From Chelatococcus reniformis (lineage in GTDB: Bacteria; Pseudomonadota; Alphaproteobacteria; Rhizobiales; Beijerinckiaceae), in assembly GCF_014640075.1 (NCBI RefSeq), contig NZ_BMGG01000010.1, positions 186,001 to 250,000 on the forward strand: 64,000 bases of DNA. Direction: 5' to 3'. Position 1 is the first letter of the stretch, and the number at the start of each line of letters is the position of its first letter. Position numbers and translations under genes: made by a program. Positions 33,749 through 42,209 of the stretch are shown here, in pieces. Under the pieces are notes generated by a model. The model had not been told where the DNA came from. It saw only the letters and a list, made by a program, of their open reading frames with translations, and did not search any database.

Positions 33749-34996
33749 ATGACGGAGCGCCCGCTATGGGTCGATCGCCGGTGCGGTCTCGACCGCCGTG
33801 ATTTTCTCGTGCGCGCCGCCGGGCTGTGGGCGGGCGCCATGGGTCTTTCCGGCGTGGCGGGCCGCGCCATCGCGCAGAGCGAGCCGTTCCGCGTCGGCTG
33901 GGTGCGGACGACCACGGGGCGGTTGGCGTCGTCGTTCTCTATGCTCTACGTCGGCGGCCTCATCGCCGTCGACGAGATCAATGCGGCTGGCGGCATCCTC
34001 GGCCGCCCGATCGCCCGGCAGGAGGAGGACGACGAGGCCTCCCCGGCCAAGGAGCCGGCGGTGGTGCGCAAGCTTCGGGAGGCCGGCGTCAGTTACGTCC
34101 TCGGGCCGGCCGCCAGTTCCCAGTCGCTCGCATCGCTCTCCGCCACCACGCCGAACAAGATGATTCAGGCGGCCTTCGCCAATGCCGAGGAACTGGGGGA
34201 CGGCAGCAAGTATCCCTACCACTACCAATTGTCCTACAATGCGACTCAGCAGGCGCAGGTCTGCGTTCGCCACCTGGCGGAGACGCTCAAGCTTAAGAAG
34301 ATCGCCATTCTGCAAGAGAATACCGCCTTCGGCGAGCAGGCGGCTGCCGCATCGCTCGCGGCACTGAAGGCCTTCGGCCTGACGCCGGTGGCGCGGGAGG
34401 TCTATGCGCAGACGGCGCCCGACCTCTCGGCCTATGTTAGCAACCTGCGCAAGTCCGGCGCCGAAGGGGTGCTCGCCTGGATGGCCAGCACCCCGTCGCT
34501 GGCCATGTGCTACAACGCCCTGCATGCCCAGAAATGGTATCCGCCGATCACGGGCCACATCGGTGTGTTCTACGAGGTGCTGTTCGACCTCGTGCCGGAC
34601 GAGGCGCTGCGCAACGTCACCGGCACCGCCTACAAGACGCTCCTGTGGACGCCCGACCGCCCCATCGGCGCGCGCCAGCAGGTCTATGCCAGGAAGCTCG
34701 CGGCTTATCCTGAGACCAAGGGCACCGGAGCGGCCACCGCGTCGGCGCCGTTCTACGACTTCCTGCATCTGCTGAAGGCCGTCGTCGAGACCGAGAAGAC
34801 CTTCGATACCGACAAGATCAAGCGGGCCCTCGACAATGTGCAAGGCTACGACGGCATGATCGGCAAGATCAGCTTCTCGCCGCAGAACCACACCGGCATC
34901 TCGACCGACCAGGTCAGCCTGGGCACGGTGTTATCGGGCAAGGATCCCCGGTCCATGGGGGTGTTCCGCCAGGAGGCGACCGCCACCTCCGGGTGA
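33749..34996 (+). CDS. LivK-like substrate-binding protein, paralogue 2 of 3
   Basis: This 415-aa paralogue of the proteins at 30568 and 35128 has a clear twin-arginine-type signal (DRRDFLVRAAGLWAGAMG, then AIAQS). The mature protein starts SEPFRVGWVRTTTGRLASSFSMLYVGGLIAVDEINAAGG. It differs more from copies 1 and 3 than they do from each other, for example VLGPAASSQSLASLSATTPNK in place of CGPTGSSQSLASLA-type sequence and SYNATQQAQ instead of LFNSxQQAE. These changes fall in lobe regions that could contact ligand. The ATG at 33749 follows GGGGGAGGATGG. No transporter genes are adjacent. Confidence 0.9.
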   Translation: MTERPLWVDRRCGLDRRDFLVRAAGLWAGAMGLSGVAGRAIAQSEPFRVGWVRTTTGRLASSFSMLYVGGLIAVDEINAAGGILGRPIARQEEDDEASPAKEPAVVRKLREAGVSYVLGPAASSQSLASLSATTPNKMIQAAFANAEELGDGSKYPYHYQLSYNATQQAQVCVRHLAETLKLKKIAILQENTAFGEQAAAASLAALKAFGLTPVAREVYAQTAPDLSAYVSNLRKSGAEGVLAWMASTPSLAMCYNALHAQKWYPPITGHIGVFYEVLFDLVPDEALRNVTGTAYKTLLWTPDRPIGARQQVYARKLAAYPETKGTGAATASAPFYDFLHLLKAVVETEKTFDTDKIKRALDNVQGYDGMIGKISFSPQNHTGISTDQVSLGTVLSGKDPRSMGVFRQEATATSG

Positions 34997-35029
34997 GCTC
35001 GGGCCGCGCGTGCGCGCGCGGCGCCTCGC

Positions 35030-35058
35030 TTGACGATGCATGGGCTGGCGCCCAAGCT
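35030..35058 (+). promoter_or_regulatory. Conserved CTTGAC-N17-CAAGCT block before orphan binding protein 3
   Basis: TTGACG (35030-35035) and CAAGCT (35053-35058) are spaced by 17 bp exactly as in copy 1. GGGACAAGAGC follows before the ribosome-binding site. The block sits 93 bp before the ATG, so the upstream region was duplicated along with the gene. Confidence 0.5.
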
Positions 35059-35127
35059 CCCTCGGCAATAGAGGCTCGGCCGCGCGCATTGACGCTCGGG
35101 ACAAGAGCCGTGCCTGGGAGAAACACC

Positions 35128-36375
35128 ATGACGGAGCGCCCGCTTTGGGTCGACGGCCGGGACGGCCTTGACCGCCGCGATTTTCTCGTTCGTGCCGCCG
35201 GGTTGTGGGCGGGCGCCATGGGGGCCGCCGGCTTCGCGGGGAAGGCCATAGCCCAGAGCGAGCCGTTTCGTGTCGGGTGGGTGCGGCCGACCACCGGCCG
35301 GCTGGTGTCGTCGTTCACCATGCTCTACGTGGGCGGTCTCATCGCCATCGACGAGATCAATGCCGCCGGCGGCATCCTCGGCCGCCGGATCGTCAAGCAG
35401 GAGGAGGATGACGAGGCCTCCCCTGCCAAGGAGCCGGCGATCGTGCGCAAGCTCCGGGAAAACGGCATCACCTATATCTGCGGCCCCACCGGCAGTTCGC
35501 AGTCGCTGGCATCGCTCGCCGGCACCACGTCGGCCAAGGTGATCCAGGCCGCCTTCGCCAATGCGGTCGAGCTCGGCGACGGCGGCAAATATCCCTACCA
35601 TTATCAACTGCTGTTCAATTCCAGCCAGCAGGCGGAGGTCTGCGTCCGCTACCTTGTCGAGACCTTGAAGATCAAGAAGATCGGTATTCTCCAGGAGAAT
35701 ACCGCCTTCGGCGAGCAGGCGACCGCAGCATCCCTCGCGGCGCTGCAGAAACATGGCCTCAAGCCGGTGGCGACGGAAATCTACTCGCAGACGGCGCCCG
35801 ACCTCTCAGCCTACATCACCAACTTGCGCAAGTCCGGCGCCGAGGGGCTGCTCGGCTGGATGGCCAGCGCGCCGTCACTCGCCATGTGCTACAACGGCTT
35901 GCACGCGCAGAAATGGTACCCGCCGATCACCGGCCACAACGGCGTCTTCTACGAGGTGCTGTTCGATCTCGTGCCGGAGGAGGCCCTGAGGAACGTCACC
36001 GGCACCAATTACAAGACGTTGCTGTGGACCCCCGAGCGGCCGGTCGGCGCGCGCCAGCAGGCCTATGCCAAGAAGCTCACCGCCTATCCCGAGACCAGGG
36101 GCTCGGGCGCCGCGACCGCGTCGGCTCCCTTCTACGATTTCCTGTACCTGCTGAAAGAGGTGGTGGAAGCCGAGAAAAGCTTCGACACCGAGAAGGTCAA
36201 GCGGGCGCTCGACAGCGTTCAGGGCTTCGATGGCATGCTCGGCAAGATCAGCTTCACGCCGCAGAACCACACCGGCATCTCCATTGACCAGATCAGCCTG
36301 GGCACCGCCCTGTCGGGCAAGGATCCGCGCGCCATGGGCGTCTTCCGCCAGGAGGCGACGGGCGGCGTCGGGTGA
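35128..36375 (+). CDS. LivK-like substrate-binding protein, paralogue 3 of 3
   Basis: This 415-aa binding protein is nearly the same as paralogue 1 in the mature part (VGWVRPTTGRLVSSFTMLYVGG and CGPTGSSQSLASLAGTTSAK), but has the signal peptide style of paralogue 2 (DRRDFLVRAAGLWAGAMG). That mosaic suggests recombination between copies. The ATG at 35128 is preceded by TGGGAG. The adjacent genes do not encode any ABC permease or ATPase. The ligand is probably a small organic acid or amino acid, as in other HAAT-type receptors, but nothing in the sequence identifies it. Confidence 0.9.
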   Translation: MTERPLWVDGRDGLDRRDFLVRAAGLWAGAMGAAGFAGKAIAQSEPFRVGWVRPTTGRLVSSFTMLYVGGLIAIDEINAAGGILGRRIVKQEEDDEASPAKEPAIVRKLRENGITYICGPTGSSQSLASLAGTTSAKVIQAAFANAVELGDGGKYPYHYQLLFNSSQQAEVCVRYLVETLKIKKIGILQENTAFGEQATAASLAALQKHGLKPVATEIYSQTAPDLSAYITNLRKSGAEGLLGWMASAPSLAMCYNGLHAQKWYPPITGHNGVFYEVLFDLVPEEALRNVTGTNYKTLLWTPERPVGARQQAYAKKLTAYPETRGSGAATASAPFYDFLYLLKEVVEAEKSFDTEKVKRALDSVQGFDGMLGKISFTPQNHTGISIDQISLGTALSGKDPRAMGVFRQEATGGVG

Positions 36376-36440
36376 CGACGGTCATCATGGTGCGCCATGG
36401 TGGCCCGCAATCTGATGCAGGCTTTGGGGACGGCCGGTTG

Positions 36441-36565
36441 CCCCCTCCACCATGCTGCGCATGGTCCCCCTCCCCGCTGCGCGGAGGAGGATCAATCCGC
36501 CGCCGCTGCGCCTGTTCCTCCTCCGCGCAGCGGGGGAGGGGGACCGCCGAAGGCGGTGGAGGGGG
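36441..36565. repeat. Large imperfect inverted repeat (CCCCCTCCACC...GGTGGAGGGGG)
   Basis: The left arm starts CCCCCTCCACC and ends CCGCTGCGCGGAGGAGGA. The right arm returns TCCTCCTCCGCGCAGCGG and ends GGCGGTGGAGGGGG, with roughly 25 bp of loop. It would form a very stable hairpin 3' to the third binding protein gene and could end its transcript. The type is a commonly seen dispersed intergenic repeat in GC-rich alphaproteobacteria. Confidence 0.75.
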
Positions 36566-36992
36566 CGGGGCTGTCCTGACCTGATGGATAGCCGACGAGG
36601 ATGACCTGATAGATCTTTGACAGTTTTGTGGGCGCCGGGAGGACCGGCTGATGCCCTGGAAAGAGAGCTGTCGGCTCCAGCGGAACAGCTCGACCGGATT
36701 TTGCGTGCGGCCGCACTCGTGCAGATCGAGGACGAAGCCGCTGAAGACATGGATGCCGGTGCACGGGTCGCATGGCGGCTCCGCGGCAGGGATGTCGATC
36801 GTTCTGTTGCCATCACGGCCGATACGCCCGGCCGACCGTGGAAACTCGAAAACCGCAGGAGCACGTGTCCTGCGGCAGGGTCGGTCAACCCGATGGCGTG
36901 GCGCTCCGGCGCGGAACGGCTGCTCTTCGACGGATACCGCCGATCCGGGTCGCCATCTTGAGCACGATCTCTTCCATTGGGGAGATCATGCT
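36566..36992. other. Intergenic stretch without a supported gene
   Basis: Frames are open on both strands (for example 36617-36961 on the plus strand), but none shows a recognisable domain, ribosome-binding site or typical start. It may contain remnants of an older gene or element. I see no promoter I would defend. Confidence 0.4.
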
Positions 36993-38051
36993 TTAGGCCA
37001 GTGTCTCCGCTGGCCGCTCGCGCTTGCGATAGGCTGCCGGGGTCTCTCCGACCTGGGTCTTGAAGCCGCGCGAGAAGGCGCTCGTCTCGCTGTAACCCAG
37101 CCTGAGGGCAATCGCCGTCACCGGCAGGTCGGTCTCCTCCAGCATGCATCTGGCGATCTGCGAGCGTACGTCGTTGCGCACATCGGCATAGGCGACCCCA
37201 TGCTCGGCCAGCTTGCGCTGGAACGAGCGGATGCTCATGGCGAAGTCGCCGGCAACCACGTCGATGTCGGTGGTGGCGGAGCGGCACAGAGCGGCCGCCA
37301 GCCAGGCCTCGACGCTGCCGATGAAATCGAGCCGTGATGTCTGCGCATCCATGGCGCAGGCCAGCGTCGTTTTGAAAAGCGCGTGCAGCCGCTCGTCCGC
37401 CGCGGCGAGCGGCGTACTTAGGAAGCGCGCGGGAAAGAGCAGCGCATTCTCGGCCCGGCCGAAGGCAAGCGGGCAGGCGAAGTGCTCCCGGTAGCGCCCG
37501 ACGTCGCCGCCGGCCGCATGCCGGAACTCGACGCCGCTCGGCTGCCAGCTGGGGCCCACGAGGTCGGCGAGCATGGAATGCTGGATCGCCAGCGTGAAGC
37601 TCGCATCCTGCGCCCGGAACCGCACGGTCGGGTCGAGGATGGAATAGGCGAGGCGCGCGGTGCCGTCGCTGACCGCCAGGGCGCTGCGCGTATTGGTCTG
37701 GATGGTGGGGAAGTAGCGGTTGAAGTCCTCGATCGCGCAGCCGAGCGTGGGCGCCGTCCGCATCGCGTCGACCACGGGGCCCAGCGTCGCGGTGCGGAAC
37801 TCCTTGCCGAGCTCGAGGCCGAGGGCGCTGTTGCCGAGCTCGTAGGCAGCCGTCTCCAGCATGGACGTGAAGGCGGCGAGCGGCAACGTGTCGGTCGGGT
37901 CGCGCAGGCTGGCGCCGCGAATGCCGGCCTGGCTGCTGATCTCCGCGCTGGCCGGGCGCCGCCTGGCAACGCCGGACAGGAATTCGCGTGCCGAGCCGGC
38001 GGTGATCGTCGCCGATGAACGCAGGCTCGAGATGTCCAGCGAGATGGCCAT
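36993..38051 (-). CDS. AraC-family regulator with arabinose-binding-like N-terminal domain
   Basis: This 352-aa activator has an N-terminal effector domain of the arabinose_bd type (ETAAYELGNSALGLELGKEFRTATLGPVVDAMRTAPTLGCAIEDFNRYFPTIQTNT) and a C-terminal double helix-turn-helix. The second helix-turn-helix shows the AraC signature (IARCMLEETDLPVTAIALRLGYSETSAFSRGFKTQVGETPAAYRK). It is divergent from the copper amine oxidase gene, so it probably activates amine catabolism in response to an aromatic amine or its aldehyde. That regulatory link is inferred from position only. Confidence 0.88.
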   Translation of the reverse strand: MAISLDISSLRSSATITAGSAREFLSGVARRRPASAEISSQAGIRGASLRDPTDTLPLAAFTSMLETAAYELGNSALGLELGKEFRTATLGPVVDAMRTAPTLGCAIEDFNRYFPTIQTNTRSALAVSDGTARLAYSILDPTVRFRAQDASFTLAIQHSMLADLVGPSWQPSGVEFRHAAGGDVGRYREHFACPLAFGRAENALLFPARFLSTPLAAADERLHALFKTTLACAMDAQTSRLDFIGSVEAWLAAALCRSATTDIDVVAGDFAMSIRSFQRKLAEHGVAYADVRNDVRSQIARCMLEETDLPVTAIALRLGYSETSAFSRGFKTQVGETPAAYRKRERPAETLA

Positions 38052-38457
38052 AGCGCATCACCAGCAAGAACCGGGCCACGCCGACGGCTGCACCTGGCCG
38101 CCCCCGCGGTCGTCCGGCAAGGCGGGGCGGCATGGACGCGACGAGGCGAGCCCTGCGTCGTGCCTCCGCGCGCGTCGAGCGCAGGGTCCGAGCGCCCGGC
38201 GCCGGCGAACGGAAAGACGAGCGAGCGTCCTCCACTTTGGCGTCTACTGTCAATTCTCGCCGAACCCGGCTCCCTACGCTGCCGATCCATCGCTGGCCGG
38301 TTCAGGATCGTCGTGTCGCTCGACATTCAAGTCAACGAGGGCCCGATCGACGATGGCTCGGTGAGCGACGGGCTGCCTCGCAGCGCGCTGGCGTCGCCCG
38401 TATCGTCTTCTCCGACGACCACAGCCGGCCGGACGAGGCTCCAGAGAGGAGAACGTC
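38052..38457. other. Divergent control region between AraC regulator and amine oxidase
   Basis: This 406-bp region has no supported gene. Reading frames through it have no family features. It should hold both promoters. A good ribosome-binding site (AGAGGAGA) sits at its right end. No clean direct repeats typical of AraC sites were found by eye. Confidence 0.4.
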
Positions 38458-40413
38458 GTGAACATCGCTGCCAAGATCGATTGCTGCCATGCGGCCGTCC
38501 CGTCCTCCCACAAGGACGGGCTCACGGTGCTGCATCCGCTCCAGGCGCTCACGCCCGCCGAGATCCGCGAGGCGGTCGCCGTCGTGCGCCGGGATCCACC
38601 CTACGGCACGGCGACCCGCTTCGAGCTGATCGAGCTCGAGGAGCCGGCCAAGGCGGTGGTCCGCGCCTTTGCGCCCGGGACGCCCATTGCCCGCCGTGCC
38701 CGAGTCAATGTGTTCAGCGCCGAGGCAGTCGGTGTCACCCGCCTCGTGGTCGACCTGGACGGGGGCGCCATCGTCGCTCGCGAGGAGATCGCAAGCGCCC
38801 GGCCGATGATTCAGCTCGAGCAGTTCATGGCGATCGAGGGCATCGTGCGGCAGGATCCCGCCTTCATCGCCGCCTGCGCCAGGCGCGGCATCACCGACAT
38901 GTCGACGGTGTGCGTGGACCCGTGGTCGGCCGGTAATTTCGACGTGCCAGGCGAGGCGAGCCGCCATCTCTGCCACACCTTTGCATGGCAGCGTCTGCGC
39001 GAGAACGAGAACTTCTACGCCCATCCGATCGAAGGGCTGAATGCCGTGATCGACCTCAAGACCTGGGAGGTGATCCGCGTCGACGACTACGGCGTGGTGC
39101 CGGTGCCGCAGGCGGAGGCCAACTACGAGCGCCAGTTCCTCACGCCACAGGCACCGATGCGGCCGATCGACGTCGTGCAGCCGGATGGCGTGAACTTCCG
39201 CATCGAGGGACGCCGGCTCACCTGGGGCAAGTGGTCGTTGCTGGTGGGGTTCAACGCCCGTGAGGCGCTGACACTGCACGACATCAGCTACGACGGCCGC
39301 CCGATCCTGCACCGGGCCTCGCTGGTCGAGATGGTGGTGCCCTACGGCAGCCCCGAGCACGGGCACTTCCGCAAGAACGTCTTCGACATCGGCGAATACG
39401 GCATCGGCAAGCTGGCCAATTCCCTGAAGCTCGGCTGCGACTGCCTGGGCGCCATCGAATACCTCGACGTCCATCTCAACACCATGGACGGCGACGTGAT
39501 GACGATCGAGAAGGCGATCTGCATCCACGAGGAGGATTCGGGCCTGCTCTGGAAGCACTGGGACTTTCGCACCGATCGGGCCGAGGTGCGCCGCGCGCGC
39601 AAGCTCGTGGTGTCCACCATATGCACGGTGGGCAACTACGAATACGCGCTCTACTGGTACCTCCACATCGACGGCTCCATCGAGTTCGAGATGAAGGCGA
39701 CCGGCATCATCAACACCGCCGCCTGCATTCCCGGCCAGCCCGGCAAATACGGCCGCGAGGTGCTGCCGGGCGTGGTCGGGCAGATCCACCAGCACATCTT
39801 CTGCGCCCGCCTGGACATGGCCATCGACGGCGATGCCAACAGCTTCGTGGAGTGCAACACCTACGCGGAACCCGAAGGACCGCAGAACCCCTACGGCAAT
39901 GCCTTCTACGAAGAGGAGACCGTGCTGGCGAGCGAGCAGGCGGCCGCGCGGCGTGCCAACCCGGCGAGCCAGCGCTACTGGAAGGTCGTCAACCCGGGCA
40001 AGCTGAACTACGCGGGCACGCCCGTGGCCTACAAACTCGATGCCACCAACTGTGTCACGCCGTTCGTGGCCGCGGGCTCCCCGTCGGGTAAGCGCGCCGG
40101 CTTCGTGCAGAACCACGTGTGGGTCACCGCCTTCGATCCCGAGCAGCGTTATCCGGCCGGCAATTTCATGAACCATTCGGACGGCGCGGGCGGCCTCGCC
40201 GACTTCATTGCCAACGACAAGCCGATCGAGAATGCCGACATCGTGCTCTGGCACGTCTTCGGGCTGCATCACCCGGTGCGTGTCGAGGACTTCCCCGTGC
40301 AGCCCTGCGTCACGACCGGCTTCAAGCTGATGCCGTCCGGCTTCTTCAACGGCAATCCCTGCATCGACATGGCGCCGGAGGTCAACGGCGCGAGCTGCTG
40401 CGCCGAGGCCTGA
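38458..40413 (+). CDS. Copper-containing primary amine oxidase (tyramine/phenethylamine oxidase family)
   Basis: This 651-aa enzyme oxidises primary amines to aldehyde, NH3 and H2O2, using copper and the cofactor topaquinone made from a Tyr. The topaquinone consensus T-x-x-N-Y-(D/E) is present as TVGNYE, making Tyr394 the cofactor residue. Copper ligands are visible as His-x-His in GQIHQHIFCARLD and a later His in VFGLHHPVRVEDFPV. The catalytic-base region is near VCVDPWSAGNF. No signal peptide is apparent, as in cytoplasmic or actinobacterial-type amine oxidases. The GTG at 38458 follows AGAGGAGA. The AraC gene is divergent. A decayed membrane-protein gene follows after 24 bp. Confidence 0.93.
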   Translation: MNIAAKIDCCHAAVPSSHKDGLTVLHPLQALTPAEIREAVAVVRRDPPYGTATRFELIELEEPAKAVVRAFAPGTPIARRARVNVFSAEAVGVTRLVVDLDGGAIVAREEIASARPMIQLEQFMAIEGIVRQDPAFIAACARRGITDMSTVCVDPWSAGNFDVPGEASRHLCHTFAWQRLRENENFYAHPIEGLNAVIDLKTWEVIRVDDYGVVPVPQAEANYERQFLTPQAPMRPIDVVQPDGVNFRIEGRRLTWGKWSLLVGFNAREALTLHDISYDGRPILHRASLVEMVVPYGSPEHGHFRKNVFDIGEYGIGKLANSLKLGCDCLGAIEYLDVHLNTMDGDVMTIEKAICIHEEDSGLLWKHWDFRTDRAEVRRARKLVVSTICTVGNYEYALYWYLHIDGSIEFEMKATGIINTAACIPGQPGKYGREVLPGVVGQIHQHIFCARLDMAIDGDANSFVECNTYAEPEGPQNPYGNAFYEEETVLASEQAAARRANPASQRYWKVVNPGKLNYAGTPVAYKLDATNCVTPFVAAGSPSGKRAGFVQNHVWVTAFDPEQRYPAGNFMNHSDGAGGLADFIANDKPIENADIVLWHVFGLHHPVRVEDFPVQPCVTTGFKLMPSGFFNGNPCIDMAPEVNGASCCAEA

Positions 40414-40437
40414 GCCAGCCGACCCGAAGGATGGCAG

Positions 40438-40726
40438 ATGAGCGCGGGCGACCTCGGCCCGGTGGCGGGCCTGCTCATGGGGCTCGCCAGCAGCCTGCAC
40501 TGCGCCGGACTTTGGCGGGGGGCAGCGTTCATGGTGGCTTCGGCGTCGGCACCATCCCGGCGGTCGCCGTAGCGCCTACGGTATCTCGCTGCTCGCCGGC
40601 ACGGGCCTCGGCCTGCACAACAGGCGCGCACTCAGGCTCCTGTGCGGGCTTGCGCCGATCTCGTTCGCCCTCGCAGGGCTGTGGATCCCGCTCGCGGCTA
40701 TCCCGGCGCGATGCCGCGCGCTATGA
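40438..40726 (+). pseudogene. Decayed TauE/SafE-like (DsbD_2-type) membrane protein gene
   Basis: The first frame reads MSAGDLGPVAGLLMGLASSLHCAG and then goes out of frame. Removing one G near 40515 restores HCAGLCGG, the expected metal-type motif of this family. A large internal part is missing, because the next recognisable piece is FGVGTIPAVAVA. Another 1-base shift leads to AYGISLLAGTGLGLHNRR and LRLLCGLAPISFALAGLWIPLAAI, ending at the TGA at 40726. About 96 codons remain of the usual 220 or more. The start has a good ribosome-binding site (GAAGGA) 24 bp after the amine oxidase. The intact protein may have had a role in copper or sulfur handling. That is inference. Confidence 0.7.
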
Positions 40727-40818
40727 CGTCCCTGCCGCCGGGGCGCCATTCCCGATCGCGGACGCGACGAATGCGGCGTGCCGCTCGCGCGGCGCCGGCC
40801 ACACCGGGACGAAGCGCC

Positions 40819-41883
40819 ATGATCGATTTGCGGAGTGATACCTGCAGCCGTCCGACGGTGGAGATGCGCGCGGCCATGGCCGAGGCCGAGGTCGGCGACG
40901 ACGTCTACGGCGACGATCCGACCGTGAAGGCGCTCGAGGCGGCAACCGCCGAACTGCTGGGCAAGGACGACGCGGTCTACATGCCGTCCGGAACAATGAC
41001 CAACCAGGTCGGCATCCGCACGCATACGCAGCCCGGCGACGCCGCCCTCTACGATCACCAAGCCCACGTCTACCAGCTGGAGGGGGGCGCCTCGGCCGCC
41101 ATCTCCGGCGTCCTGCCGCGGTTGCTACCGGGCGTGCGCGGCATCTTCTCGCCGGCGGATGTGGAGTCTGCCTTCGGCCGCGATCATCGCTTCGTCCCGT
41201 CCGCCGTTGCGCCGCCAGTGCGGCTGCTGTGCCTGGAGAACACGCACAACGCCGGCGGCGGCTCGGTGTGGCCGCTCGACACCCTGACCGCGGTGGCCGG
41301 CGCCGGCCGGGCTCGCGGGCTGGCGCTCCACTTGGATGGTGCGCGGCTCTGGCACGCAACGGTCGCGACCGGCGTGGCGGAAGCCGCCTATGCCGCGCCG
41401 TTCGATTCGGTCAGCGTCTGCTTCTCGAAGGCGCTCGGCGCGCCGGTCGGCTCGTGCCTCGCCGGGTCGCACGCACTCGTCGCCCGGGCACGGCGCTTCA
41501 AGCAGCAGTTCGGCGGCGGCTTTCGCCAGGCGGGCATCATCGCCGCCGGAGCGCTGCACGCCCTGCGCCATCACCGCGAGCGGCTGCACGAGACCCATGC
41601 CAATGCTCGCCGCTTCGCCGAGGGGCTGGCGGCCATGCCCGGCATCGCTCTCGACCTGGCGACGGTGGAGACCAACATCGTCCGCTTCCAGCTGACCCAC
41701 GTCGCCGCCAGCGCTTTCGTCGATGAGGCCCATCGGCGGGGCGTGCACATGCTGCCCTCCGGCAGCGACGGCGTGCGCGCCGTGTTCTATCTCGACATCG
41801 CACCCCAGGACGTGGACGACGCGCTGACGGTGGTCGATCGGACTCTGGCGGCCCTGGCGCGGAGCCCGCCGGAAGGGGCATGA
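40819..41883 (+). CDS. Low-specificity threonine aldolase / beta-eliminating lyase family
   Basis: This 354-aa fold-type I PLP enzyme should cleave L-threonine and related beta-hydroxy amino acids to glycine and an aldehyde. Family parts are the start MIDLRSDTCSRPTVEMRAAM, the block VGDDVYGDDPTVKALE, MPSGTMTNQVGI, ENTHNAGGGSVWPLD, the PLP-aspartate in LHLDGARLWHA, and the Schiff-base Lys in SVCFSKALGAPVGS. I chose the ATG at 40819. The upstream frame crosses the pseudogene. It may share transcription with the amine oxidase. Confidence 0.9.
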   Translation: MIDLRSDTCSRPTVEMRAAMAEAEVGDDVYGDDPTVKALEAATAELLGKDDAVYMPSGTMTNQVGIRTHTQPGDAALYDHQAHVYQLEGGASAAISGVLPRLLPGVRGIFSPADVESAFGRDHRFVPSAVAPPVRLLCLENTHNAGGGSVWPLDTLTAVAGAGRARGLALHLDGARLWHATVATGVAEAAYAAPFDSVSVCFSKALGAPVGSCLAGSHALVARARRFKQQFGGGFRQAGIIAAGALHALRHHRERLHETHANARRFAEGLAAMPGIALDLATVETNIVRFQLTHVAASAFVDEAHRRGVHMLPSGSDGVRAVFYLDIAPQDVDDALTVVDRTLAALARSPPEGA

Positions 41884-42209
41884 CGCGGGCAGTAAATCGG
41901 GTATCCGGGATAGGTCACGTAAAGATTATAAAAATGGCTCCGTGATCGTTATCGAGGCATCGAAAGTTCACATAAGTAGCAATTTCTGAAACCTCGTGAC
42001 GTTTGTGCAACAGCGATTGTCAAAAGTGGCTAAGCCAAGGCGCCGCGGGTCAAATCTTCGTTGCTTGGGGTGGTCTGCGGAATATGTTGGAACAACGGCG
42101 GTCGACCACGTGCCAGCCGATGCCATCATGCACGATCCACTCGTGCTAGGGCGAAAATGCCAATAAAAGGGAAGACGCCTCAAGGATCTCTAAGAATCTG
42201 GAGGTCATA
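41884..42209. other. Porin upstream region, unusually AT-rich
   Basis: This 326-bp leader is noticeably richer in A/T than its surroundings (AAAGATTATAAAAATGG and similar stretches) and contains no gene. It ends with CTGGAGG ahead of the porin ATG. A long regulated 5' region is usual for porins. I could not assign a single clear promoter. Confidence 0.45.

Noticed and set aside
36617-36961. 114-codon frame in the gap after the third receptor
   Set aside because: It has no ribosome-binding site, no ATG start near the beginning and no recognisable family. At most it is a remnant.
38332-40500. 722-codon minus-strand frame across the amine oxidase gene
   Set aside because: Antisense shadow. The plus strand carries the topaquinone and copper-ligand motifs in a complete gene.
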